Of a stretch of 64,000 nucleotides of DNA, positions 41,079 through 50,575 are shown one piece after another. A model generated the notes under the pieces. It made no database searches, had not been told where the DNA came from, and was given only the letters and a program-made list of their open reading frames with translations. Positions within the stretch are counted from its first letter, which is position 1; every line of letters begins with the position of its first letter. Made by a program: the position numbers and the translations under genes. This stretch comes from Aeromicrobium choanae (lineage in GTDB: Bacteria; Actinomycetota; Actinomycetes; Propionibacteriales; Nocardioidaceae): contig NZ_LT796768.1 of the NCBI RefSeq assembly GCF_900167475.1, forward strand, positions 372,001-436,000, read 5' to 3'.

Positions 41079-42011
41079 ATGGACCTGAGCGATCGCCCGC
41101 GCGCCCACCTCGGCGTGTGGCCCACTCCCCTTCACGACGTCGACGGACTGTGGATGAAGCGCGAGGACCTCAGTGGCTTCGGCTTCGGCGGCAACAAGGT
41201 GCGCAAGCTCGAGTTCCTGCTGGGGGCGGCGATCGCGCGCGGCCAGAGCCGCGTGGTCACGTTCGGTGCCCTGCAGTCGAACCACGTGCGCGCCACCGCC
41301 GCGGCGTGCGCCCGGCTGGGCCTGCGGCTCGAGGCCGTCGCCGTGCAGGCCGTACCGCGCACCGACGCCGACTACACGACGTCGGGCAACGCCTTCCTCA
41401 CCGAGCTGTACGGGGCCACGCGGCACGTCGTGCCCGACGACGACGCCGCGAGCGCCCTCGCGCTTGAGCTGATGGCCGAGCACGGCGACGACCTCGCCGT
41501 GGTGATGCCGGGCGGATCGGACCGCATCGGCACGCTCGGCCACGTGGACTCCGCGCTCGAGCTCTACGGCCAGCTCGAGTTCGACCCGCACGAGGTCGTG
41601 GTGGCGGCCTCCACCTGCGGCACGATGGCGGGCCTGGTGATCGGGCTGGCCGCGGCCGACGTGGACACCGTGGTGCGCGGCGTGTGCGTCTACCACTCGC
41701 GCGAGCAGACCGAGGCCGCGTTGCGCGACCTGTTGACGCAGACGTGCGACGAGCTCGGCGTGGCCGTGCCCGACGACGACCGCTGGGTGCTCGACGACTC
41801 GCAGTTCGGCGACGGCTACGGCATCCCGTCGGAGGCGGGACTGCGGGAGATCCGCCGCCTCGCCACGACCACCGGGATCGTCCTGGACCCCGTCTACACG
41901 GCCAAGGCCTACGCAGCACTCCCGAGCGATCCGGAGCTGCGCCGCCGCACGGTGTTCATGCACACCGGCGGCGGGCCGTCCCTCTTCGCCTACCGCACCG
42001 CCCTGGTCTGA
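41079..42011 (+). CDS. D-cysteine desulfhydrase/ACC deaminase-family PLP enzyme
   Basis: A 310-residue fold-type II PLP enzyme. [24 protein letters not shown] carries the PLP lysine (NKxRKLE), and [20 protein letters not shown] is the conserved substrate/cofactor segment of D-cysteine desulfhydrase and ACC deaminase. It probably splits D-cysteine or another amino acid to pyruvate, ammonia and sulfide; ACC deaminase activity cannot be excluded. Divergent from recO with 53 bp between them and converging closely on the aldehyde dehydrogenase gene. Confidence 0.87.
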   Translation: MDLSDRPRAHLGVWPTPLHDVDGLWMKREDLSGFGFGGNKVRKLEFLLGAAIARGQSRVVTFGALQSNHVRATAAACARLGLRLEAVAVQAVPRTDADYTTSGNAFLTELYGATRHVVPDDDAASALALELMAEHGDDLAVVMPGGSDRIGTLGHVDSALELYGQLEFDPHEVVVAASTCGTMAGLVIGLAAADVDTVVRGVCVYHSREQTEAALRDLLTQTCDELGVAVPDDDRWVLDDSQFGDGYGIPSEAGLREIRRLATTTGIVLDPVYTAKAYAALPSDPELRRRTVFMHTGGGPSLFAYRTALV

Positions 42012-42014
42012 GGC

Positions 42015-43517
42015 TCAGCCGAAGTCGACGCCTTGGGCCAGCGGCAGCTCGGTGGAGTAGTTGATCGTGTTGGTCGTGCGGCGCATGTAGTTCCGCCACG
42101 CGTCCGAGCCGGACTCGCGGCCGCCGCCGGTGTCCTTCTCGCCGCCGAACGCGCCGCCGATCTCCGCGCCAGAAGTGCCGATGTTGACGTTGGCGATGCC
42201 GCAGTCCGAGCCCGTCGCCGAGACGAACAGCTCGGCCTCGCGGACGTCCATCGTGAAGATCGCGCTCGACAGGCCCTGGTCGACGGCGTTGTGCAGCGCG
42301 ATGGCCTCGTCGAGGTCGCGGTAGGTCAGCACGTACAGCAGCGGCGCGAACGTCTCGGTGCGCACGATCTCGGTCTGCTCGGGCATGTCGACGATCGCCG
42401 GGTGCACGTAGTGGCCGCCCTCGACAGCCTCGGCCCGGGTGCCGCCGGTGAGCACCGTGCCACCGTCGGAGCGGACCTGGTCGAGCGCCTTCTCGAACCC
42501 GGCTGCGGCGGAGCCGTCGATCAGCGGGCCGACGAGCGTCCCGGAGTCCAGCGGCGAGCCGATCGGCAGGGTCTCGTAGGCCGCGACGAGTCGCTGGAGC
42601 AGCTCGTCCTTGACCGACTCGTGCACGATGACGCGACGCAGCGAGGTGCAGCGCTGGCCGGCGGTGCCGACGGCGGAGAACACGATGCCGCGCACCGCGA
42701 GGTCGAGGTCGGCGGTGGGCGCGATGATCGCGGCATTGTTGCCACCGAGCTCGAGCAGGCTGCGACCGAGGCGAGCGGCCACGCGGGGCGCGACCTCCTT
42801 GCCCATCCGGGTGGAGCCGGTGGCCGAGACGAGCGGCACGCGCGGGTCGTCGACCAGGGCCTCGCCCACCTCACGGGCGCCCACGACGACCTGCAGCAGC
42901 CCCTCCGGGGCGCCGGCGCGACGCGCGGCCTCGTCCGCGATGGCGCGGCAGGCCAGGGCCGTCAGCACGGTCTTCTCCGACGGCTTCCACACGACGCTGT
43001 CGCCGCACACGAAGGCGAGTGCCGCGTTCCACGACCACACGGCGACCGGGAAGTTGAAGGCGCTGATGACGCCCACGACGCCCAGCGGGTGCCACTGCTC
43101 CATCATCCGGTGACCCGGTCGCTCGCTGGCGATCGTCAGGCCGTGCAGCTGGCGCGAGAGGCCCACGGCCAGGTCGCAGATGTCGATCATCTCCTGGACC
43201 TCGCCCTGGCCCTCGGACAGGATCTTCCCGGCCTCGATCGTGACGAGCGCGCCGAGGTCGTCCTTGTGCTCGCGCAGCAGGTTGCCCAGCTCGCGCACGA
43301 AGGCGCCGCGGGTGGGAGCGGGCACGGTGCGCCACTGCTCGAACGCGGCGTGGGCCCGGCCGACCTTCTCGCCCACCGAGGTGGCGGAGTCGGCCTGGAG
43401 GCGGCCCAGCTCCGAGCCGTCGATCGGCGTCCTGCAGACGATGTCGCCCTCGGAGTCGAACCCGACGGGCGCCCCGATCCGCTCGAAGATGCTCGTGACG
43501 TGCGCTGCGATGGTCAT
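42015..43517 (-). CDS. aldehyde dehydrogenase (aminoadipate semialdehyde/P6C dehydrogenase type)
   Basis: A 500-residue NAD-dependent aldehyde dehydrogenase of the ALDH7/AmaB type. The catalytic Cys is in AGQRCTSLRR, the general base Glu in SLLELGGNNAAI, and the ALDH7 C-terminus GAEIGGAFGGEKDTGGGRESGSDAWRNYMRR is diagnostic. It would oxidise 2-aminoadipate-6-semialdehyde to 2-aminoadipate in lysine breakdown, consistent with its ATGA overlap with the saccharopine dehydrogenase gene upstream. ATG 43517 was chosen by this coupling. Confidence 0.9.
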   Translation of the reverse strand: MTIAAHVTSIFERIGAPVGFDSEGDIVCRTPIDGSELGRLQADSATSVGEKVGRAHAAFEQWRTVPAPTRGAFVRELGNLLREHKDDLGALVTIEAGKILSEGQGEVQEMIDICDLAVGLSRQLHGLTIASERPGHRMMEQWHPLGVVGVISAFNFPVAVWSWNAALAFVCGDSVVWKPSEKTVLTALACRAIADEAARRAGAPEGLLQVVVGAREVGEALVDDPRVPLVSATGSTRMGKEVAPRVAARLGRSLLELGGNNAAIIAPTADLDLAVRGIVFSAVGTAGQRCTSLRRVIVHESVKDELLQRLVAAYETLPIGSPLDSGTLVGPLIDGSAAAGFEKALDQVRSDGGTVLTGGTRAEAVEGGHYVHPAIVDMPEQTEIVRTETFAPLLYVLTYRDLDEAIALHNAVDQGLSSAIFTMDVREAELFVSATGSDCGIANVNIGTSGAEIGGAFGGEKDTGGGRESGSDAWRNYMRRTTNTINYSTELPLAQGVDFG

Positions 43518-44599
43518 GCGTCGATCTTTCCGTGGGTGTCGAAGAGGCTGCCGGAGCGGGTCGCGAGCAGGTCGTCCAGGGAGATGTCCTCCTGGCGGAC
43601 GAAGCCCTTGGACGGGAGCTTGCCGGTGGCGACGAGCTCGACGACGGCGACCGCGCTGGCGGCGGTGGTCCAGCTGATGGCACGCCACGTCTGGCCGTCG
43701 ATGACGAGCGGCCGGTAGGCGCGGACGTGGTTGCGGCGGAACGGCTGACCGGTGTGGATGCCCTCGACCGCGGCGTGCAGGTAGACGACGTCGTCGTTCA
43801 CCGGCGGCTTGGCGTCGACGAGGATCCGGCCGACCAGCTCACGCTCGTCGCGCAGGTTCAGCTCCTCGAAGAGGAAGTGCATCTGGCGGAAGTGCCCGGG
43901 GTACCGCATCGTCTTGTAGTCGAGGCGCTGCACGCGGCCCTCGTAGCTCTGGCACATCGTGCCCAGGCCACCGGAGGTCAGCGCGGCCTCGAGCTCGATG
44001 CCGCCGATCACCACGCGCTCCTTCTCGGTCATCGCGGGCACGAAGCGGCGCTCGCCCGAGCGCAGCACCTCGCAGTCGTTGAGGTACTCGTTGACGACGC
44101 CCTCGGCCGACCAGTTGAAGGCGTAGCCGAGCAGGCCCGTGGGGTTCTGCGGCAGCGCGCCGACCTTCAGCTCGATGCTGCGGATCGAGTCGAACGAGGC
44201 GGCCAGGCTGGCGCCGACGATGCCGATGAGGCCGGGCGCCAGGCCGCACTGCGGCACGAAGGCGCTGTCCGGGCGGTCCTTGGACAGCTCGATGACGCGG
44301 TTCGTGGTGGGGACGTCCTCGGTGAGGTCGAAGTAGTGCACCCCGGTGTCGTGCGCGGCCTCGGCCACGGCGATGTTGAGGTGGTATGGCAGGCACGACA
44401 CCACGGCGTCGACCTCGCGCAGGGCGTCGCGCAGCGCGCTCGCGTCGGCGACGTCCATGACCCGGGTCTGCAGGTTCGGCACCTCGCGCTCGCGCGAGTC
44501 GAATCCCACCACCTTGAACTCGGCGCGACCCAGCAGGTGCGCGACGAGCTCTCCGACCTTGCCGAGTCCGAACACGGCGACGCTCTCGATCCTCACCAC
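43514..44599 (-). CDS. saccharopine dehydrogenase family protein
   Basis: A 361-residue NAD(P)-dependent enzyme with Rossmann motif AVFGLGKVGELVAHLL, VSCLPYHLNIAVAEAAHDTGVHYFDLTED and GLAPGLIGIVGA, all typical of LYS9/LOR-type saccharopine dehydrogenases. With the following aldehyde dehydrogenase it forms a lysine (or pipecolate-type) degradation pair that yields aminoadipate semialdehyde. GTG start at 44599, with a second GTG directly after. The divergent LysR gene is its likely regulator. Confidence 0.88.
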   Translation of the reverse strand: MVRIESVAVFGLGKVGELVAHLLGRAEFKVVGFDSREREVPNLQTRVMDVADASALRDALREVDAVVSCLPYHLNIAVAEAAHDTGVHYFDLTEDVPTTNRVIELSKDRPDSAFVPQCGLAPGLIGIVGASLAASFDSIRSIELKVGALPQNPTGLLGYAFNWSAEGVVNEYLNDCEVLRSGERRFVPAMTEKERVVIGGIELEAALTSGGLGTMCQSYEGRVQRLDYKTMRYPGHFRQMHFLFEELNLRDERELVGRILVDAKPPVNDDVVYLHAAVEGIHTGQPFRRNHVRAYRPLVIDGQTWRAISWTTAASAVAVVELVATGKLPSKGFVRQEDISLDDLLATRSGSLFDTHGKIDA

Positions 44600-44605
44600 C
44601 CCATC

Positions 44606-44649
44606 GTCTGCCTGATGCGGCAGACTGTCCAGCGTAAGTTCTTCTAACG
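44606..44649. promoter_or_regulatory. operator region of lysine pair and LysR gene
   Basis: GTCTGCC (44606-44612) and GGCAGAC (44619-44625) form a perfect 7-6-7 dyad. Next to it CGTAAGTTCTTCTAACG (44633-44649) holds a symmetric T-N11-A LysR box. The LysR start is 18 bp further on. Confidence 0.6.
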
Positions 44650-44667
44650 TGTTTCGAGGAGTCGACC

Positions 44668-45555
44668 ATGCGCGACCTGCCCGATCCGAACCGGCTCCGG
44701 CTGCTCGTGGACGTCGCCCACCACGGGTCGATCGCCGGCGCCGCGCGCGCCAACGGCATCACGGCCTCCGCGGTCTCGCAGCAGATCACCACGCTGGAGC
44801 GCGAGTGCGGCGTCCCCCTGCTGGAGCGGCTCCCCCGCGGCGTCGCGCTGACCGCCGCGGGCGAGGTCCTGGCCGAGCGAGGACGGGGTCTCGTCCGGCT
44901 GCTCGAGGCGACCCGGGGCGACATCGACGGGTTCGACGACCACCTCGTCGGGCGCGTGCGCATCGGGACCATCGCCTCGGCGGCCCAGGCCCTCGTGCTT
45001 CCGGCGCTCACCCACCTGCGGCGCCTGCACCCCGACATCGACGCGATCGTCACCGTGGCCGAGCCGCACTCGAGCCTCGCCGCCCTGCACGAGGGACGCA
45101 TCGACCTCGCCCTGGTCGACGTGTACGAGCACGCCCCGATGCCCATCCCGCCCCGGGTGTCGGCGACCACCGTGCACCGCGAGCCGCTCGTGCTGATCGG
45201 GCGCGAGCCGTTCCCGGAGGGCACCACCCTGGCCGATCTCGCCGACGCGCCGTGGGTGATGCCACCGCCGGAGGCCGCGTGCGGGCAGTCGGTGCGCTAC
45301 GCGTGCCGCCAGGCCGGGTTCGAGCCGCAGGTGCGCTGGGAGACCGACGACCTGCAGCTGCTGTCGCGCGCGGTCGCGGCCGGCCAGGGGGTCACGCTGC
45401 TGCCCCAGCTGGCGATCGAGGTGGACCCGCCCGGCCTGCACACCGCGATCCCCGCCGGGGTGCGGCTGGGCCGCGAGATCCGCGCCGCCGTCCGCTCGGG
45501 CGAACGCGACCGCCCGCTCCTGAAGGCCGTCACCGAGGCCCTGAAGTCCGCCTGA
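44668..45555 (+). CDS. LysR-family transcriptional regulator
   Basis: A 295-residue LTTR. The N-terminal winged helix is LRLLVDVAHHGSIAGAARANGITASAVSQQITTLEREC with the usual LLERLPRGVALTAAGE after it, then an effector domain (VRIGTIASAAQALVLPALTHL). GAGGAG lies 6 bp before the ATG. Divergent from the saccharopine dehydrogenase gene with a LysR box between them, so it probably activates lysine degradation in response to a pathway metabolite. Confidence 0.92.
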   Translation: MRDLPDPNRLRLLVDVAHHGSIAGAARANGITASAVSQQITTLERECGVPLLERLPRGVALTAAGEVLAERGRGLVRLLEATRGDIDGFDDHLVGRVRIGTIASAAQALVLPALTHLRRLHPDIDAIVTVAEPHSSLAALHEGRIDLALVDVYEHAPMPIPPRVSATTVHREPLVLIGREPFPEGTTLADLADAPWVMPPPEAACGQSVRYACRQAGFEPQVRWETDDLQLLSRAVAAGQGVTLLPQLAIEVDPPGLHTAIPAGVRLGREIRAAVRSGERDRPLLKAVTEALKSA

Positions 45556-45577
45556 CCCCGCCCCGCCGCGCCCCGCC

Positions 45578-45662
45578 CCACTTTTGTGACGGCTTTCGCC
45601 ACTTTTGTGACGCCATTCGGTCCAGAGTGACCGCTCGGGCCGAGAGGTGACACAAAAGTCGG
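45578..45662. repeat. intergenic CACTTTTGTG repeat cluster
   Basis: CCACTTTTGTGACG occurs at 45578-45591 and 45599-45612 in direct orientation, 21 bp apart; an inverted version, GTGACACAAAAGTCGG, lies at 45647-45662. The AT-rich core ACTTTTGTG stands out from the GC-rich surroundings. The block fills the 115-bp space between the convergent LysR and ankyrin genes. It may be a small repetitive element or a terminator structure. Confidence 0.6.
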
Positions 45663-45670
45663 GCGACTCC

Positions 45671-46978
45671 TCAGGCCCGCTCGAGGGCCCGCACGATGCC
45701 GGCGTACCCCTGCGCCCTCGCGTGGTCCAGCGCCGTGCGCCCGTTCTTGTCCTCGATGTCGACGTCGACGCCGGCCTCGACGAGCGTCGTGACGATCTCG
45801 ACGTAGGGCTTCGAGCCGTCACCGAGGATCACGGCCTCGAGGAGCGCGGTCCAGCCGAGGTCGTTCACGTGGTCCAGGTCGACGTCCGTCTTCACCACGC
45901 GGCGGATGTAGTCGGCATGGCCGCGCTCGCCCGCGGGGATCGGCGACAGGCCGCCGTACCGGTTCTTGATCGTCAGGTCGGGCCGGGCCGGCAGCAGGGC
46001 CTCGAGCATCGCCACGCTGCCCGTCACGCCCGTCACCAGCCAGGGAGTGTCGTGCTGGTGGTCGAGGGCGTCAGGGTCGGCGCCCAGCGCCACCAGCAGG
46101 CGGGCGACGGCCACGTGGTCGTGGGTCGACGCGAGCAGGAGCGGCGTCTGCCGCAGCTCGTTGCGGGTCTCCAGGTCGGCGCCGGCGCGCAGGGCGAGCG
46201 CGGCCGCGTCGGCGTCGCCCTCCCGAGCCGCCGCGAGGAGGCGGCGGTCGGCGACATCCCGGCTGATCTCCTGGGCCCGAGCCGCCGTCCGCAGGATCCG
46301 CGTCTGGGACTCCAGGCCGGCCCGCTCGGCGAGCTGCACCGGCGTCAGCCCGTCCCGGCGCGACGGAATGCGCACGTCGGCACCGCCCGCCACGAGGACC
46401 CGCACGGTGTCCGCGTAGGCGCGAGCGCGATCCGGCTTGGCGAAGACGAGCGCCTCGTGCAGGCCCACCCAGCCGAGGTTGTTGACGTGGTCGGGGTCGA
46501 CGCCCTCCCGGATCAGCCGCCCGACGATGCCCGCGTGCCCTCGCTCGCTGGCGCGGATGATCCCCGTGCCGTCGAACGAGTCCAGGCTGTCCACGTCGGC
46601 GCCGTGACGGAGCGTCAGGCCCAGCAGTGCGCGGTGGCCCTCGCTCGTCGCGATGAGGTACGCGCTCTGGACGCTGTCGTCCTTGGCGTTGACGTCGGCT
46701 CCGGCGGCGATCAGCCGGCGGGCGGTCGGCACGTCGTTGTCCCACGCCGCGGCGATGAGCCGCGAGTCGAGCTCGGCCTGGTCGAGGTCCATGAACGGGT
46801 TCGCCTCCGTCGGGGTCGGCGTGGAGCTGGGCGTGGAGCTGGGCGGAGCGGTGCTCGGCGTCGCGGTGCTGGCGGTCGCCGACCGGTCGGGCTGCGACCG
46901 CTCGGTCGACTCACAGCCGACGAGCAGGAGTGCCACCGATGCGGTGGCGACGACGGCGGCCGATCGTGGCGACCTCAC
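45671..46978 (-). CDS. ankyrin-repeat lipoprotein
   Basis: A 435-residue exported lipoprotein: lipobox VGC (about residue 22), a Ser/Thr/Pro linker, then about nine ankyrin repeats such as RLIAAGADVNAKDDSVQSAYL and LLVALGADPDALDHQHDTPW. Two halves look duplicated, each with a DHVNxLGW element (PDHVNNLGWVGLHEA, LDHVNDLGWTALLEA). Ankyrin repeats bind proteins; here they would act on the outer face of the membrane. GTG start overlaps the GntR stop (GTGA), an odd coupling of a regulator with a surface protein. Confidence 0.85.
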   Translation of the reverse strand: MRSPRSAAVVATASVALLLVGCESTERSQPDRSATASTATPSTAPPSSTPSSTPTPTEANPFMDLDQAELDSRLIAAAWDNDVPTARRLIAAGADVNAKDDSVQSAYLIATSEGHRALLGLTLRHGADVDSLDSFDGTGIIRASERGHAGIVGRLIREGVDPDHVNNLGWVGLHEALVFAKPDRARAYADTVRVLVAGGADVRIPSRRDGLTPVQLAERAGLESQTRILRTAARAQEISRDVADRRLLAAAREGDADAAALALRAGADLETRNELRQTPLLLASTHDHVAVARLLVALGADPDALDHQHDTPWLVTGVTGSVAMLEALLPARPDLTIKNRYGGLSPIPAGERGHADYIRRVVKTDVDLDHVNDLGWTALLEAVILGDGSKPYVEIVTTLVEAGVDVDIEDKNGRTALDHARAQGYAGIVRALERA

Positions 46979-47625
46979 GGGGCGGTGCCTTCCGCGCGGA
47001 GGGCGTTCTCGATCGTGGTCCGCACATGGTCCTCAGTGATCTGCTGCGCCCGGACGCGGTCGCCGGTCGCGATCGCCTCGAACAGCTCGACGTGCTCGGC
47101 GTGGATGGGCGCCGGATCGCTGTGCTGGGCCAGCAGCCAGCGGCGCCGCTGGGACACGATCGTCAGCACCTCGTGGGCCATCGTGCCCTCGCCGAGCGAG
47201 GCCAGGACGTCGTGGAAGCGGCTGTTGGCCGTCACGGCGGCCTCGACGTCGCTCCGGTCGATCGCGGCCCGGGCCTCGTCGAGGACCGCCCTCAGCGGCG
47301 CCAGGCCCTCTGCGGTGACGGAGTCGACGACGTGCCCGACCAAGACGCGCTCCAGTGCGGCGCCCACCCCGGCCAGCTCGGCGATCTCGCGGGCGTCGTA
47401 GGTCCTCACGGCGATCCCGCGGGTTTCGCGGTCGACCGCGAAGCCCTCGAGGACCAGGGCCTGGAGCGCCTCACGGACGGGGATGCGGGACACCCCGAGA
47501 TCCGCGGCGATCGTGCGCTCGACGAGGCGAGTGCCCGGGGCGTAGGACCCGTCGACGATGCGGTCGCGGATGCGGTCGCGGACGTCGTCACGCAGCGGGC
47601 GGTACGGAGCGGGGGCCGTTGGCAT
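46975..47625 (-). CDS. GntR-family regulator, FCD type
   Basis: A 216-residue regulator. Winged helix RIVDGSYAPGTRLVERTIAADLGVSRIPVREALQALVLEGF, followed by an all-alpha FCD ligand domain with the metal/acid-binding pattern TANSRFHDVLASL and HAEHVELFEAI (conserved Asp/His). Such proteins sense organic acids or amino acids. A GGTATACC operator overlaps its start codon, so autoregulation is likely. ATG 47625 is used; TTG 47643 would extend into the operator. Confidence 0.9.
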   Translation of the reverse strand: MPTAPAPYRPLRDDVRDRIRDRIVDGSYAPGTRLVERTIAADLGVSRIPVREALQALVLEGFAVDRETRGIAVRTYDAREIAELAGVGAALERVLVGHVVDSVTAEGLAPLRAVLDEARAAIDRSDVEAAVTANSRFHDVLASLGEGTMAHEVLTIVSQRRRWLLAQHSDPAPIHAEHVELFEAIATGDRVRAQQITEDHVRTTIENALRAEGTAP

Positions 47626-47641
47626 ACCAAAACGGTATACC
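47624..47641. promoter_or_regulatory. GntR/FCD operator
   Basis: ATACC (47624-47628) and GGTAT (47634-47638) flank AAAAC, and GGTATACC (47634-47641) is itself an 8-bp palindrome of the form bound by FCD-type GntR proteins. It overlaps the regulator ATG. Confidence 0.6.
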
Positions 47642-47670
47642 AACGGCCCTCATGGTCCGTCGCTCGAGCC

Positions 47671-49468
<1,798 letters not shown>

Positions 49469-49482
49469 GAGGGGTCCGACCT

Positions 49483-49530
49483 TCAGAGGACCTCGACGCG
49501 GCGGCGAAGGAGGAGGTTCGCGATCCGCAT
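49483..49530 (-). CDS. leuL: leucine leader peptide of leuA
   Basis: A 15-residue frame on the minus strand, MRIANLLLRRRVEVL, with three consecutive Leu codons and a final Leu before TGA. A TGATAC element at 49543-49548 (minus strand) lies about 13 bp before its ATG, so the transcript probably starts at or very near the ATG (leaderless). Slow decoding of Leu codons when leucine is scarce would change folding downstream and raise leuA expression. Confidence 0.85.
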   Translation of the reverse strand: MRIANLLLRRRVEVL

Positions 49531-49594
49531 GATGGGACCAGCGTATCACCGGCTGGCGGGGGCGATCCTCGCGCTCGGTGGCTAGGGTCGGAGC

Positions 49595-50572
49595 ATGCCC
49601 GACGACGCGCACGCCACGACCGGTTCGTACGTCAAGGCCGGAGCCGCCTTCGACCGCGACATGAACTACATCCCCGACCGCATCACGCGCACCGGTGGAG
49701 CCCCGCTGGACGACCGCGCCGGAACGGGCAAGCCGTCCGTGGAGGACGCGCCCACGTGGCCCGTCGAGCCGGGCCGCTACCGTCTCGTCGCGGCCAAGGC
49801 CTGCCCGTGGGCGACGCGCGCGCTGATCGTGCGCGACCTGCTCGGACTGCAGGACGTCATCAGTGCCGGGCTGCCGGGGCCCACCCACGACTCCCGCAGC
49901 TGGACCTTCGATCTCGACCCCGGGGGCGTCGACCCGGTCCTGGGCTTCGAGCGCCTCCAGCAGGCCTACTTCGCCCGGTACCCCGACTACCCGCGCGGCA
50001 TCACGGTGCCCGCGATCGTCGAGATCGCCTCGGGCCAGGTCGTCACGAACGACTTCCCGTGGATCACCCACGACCTGTTCTTCGAATGGCGCGACCACCA
50101 CTCCCCCAACGCGCCCGACCTGTGGCCCGCCGACGTGCGCGACGAGATGGAGGACGTCATGCAGCGGGTGTTCACCGAGGTGAACAACGGCGTCTACCGC
50201 TGCGGCTTCGCCGGATCGCAGGACGCGTACGAGGCGGCCTACGACCGGCTGTGGGCGACGATGGACTGGCTGGAGGATCGCCTGAAGGACCGCCGCTACC
50301 TCATGGGCGAGACGATCACCGAGGCCGACGTCCGCCTGTTCACGACGCTGGCGCGGTTCGACGCGGTCTACCACGGTCACTTCAAGTGCAACCGCAACCA
50401 GCTGACGGAGATGCCGAACCTGTGGCGGTACGCGCGCGACCTCTACGCGCAGCCCGCGTTCGGCGGCAACACCGACTTCGACCAGATCAAGCAGCACTAC
50501 TACATGGTGCAGACCGACATCAACCCCACGCAGATCGTGCCGAAGGGGCCCGACACCTCGATCTGGGGCTGA
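49595..50572 (+). CDS. glutathionyl/mycothiolyl-hydroquinone reductase-like GST (YqjG/ECM4 family)
   Basis: A 325-residue Xi-class glutathione transferase. Catalytic Cys70 lies in AKACPWATRALIVRDLLGL, and the C-terminal domain carries the family run GVYRCGFAGSQDAYEAAYDRL and YRCG. These enzymes reduce thiol-conjugated hydroquinones; as actinobacteria use mycothiol, the natural adducts are probably mycothiolyl. The ATG at 49595 faces away from leuA. It ends 3 bp before the convergent transglutaminase gene. Confidence 0.92.
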   Translation: MPDDAHATTGSYVKAGAAFDRDMNYIPDRITRTGGAPLDDRAGTGKPSVEDAPTWPVEPGRYRLVAAKACPWATRALIVRDLLGLQDVISAGLPGPTHDSRSWTFDLDPGGVDPVLGFERLQQAYFARYPDYPRGITVPAIVEIASGQVVTNDFPWITHDLFFEWRDHHSPNAPDLWPADVRDEMEDVMQRVFTEVNNGVYRCGFAGSQDAYEAAYDRLWATMDWLEDRLKDRRYLMGETITEADVRLFTTLARFDAVYHGHFKCNRNQLTEMPNLWRYARDLYAQPAFGGNTDFDQIKQHYYMVQTDINPTQIVPKGPDTSIWG

Positions 50573-50575
50573 GCC

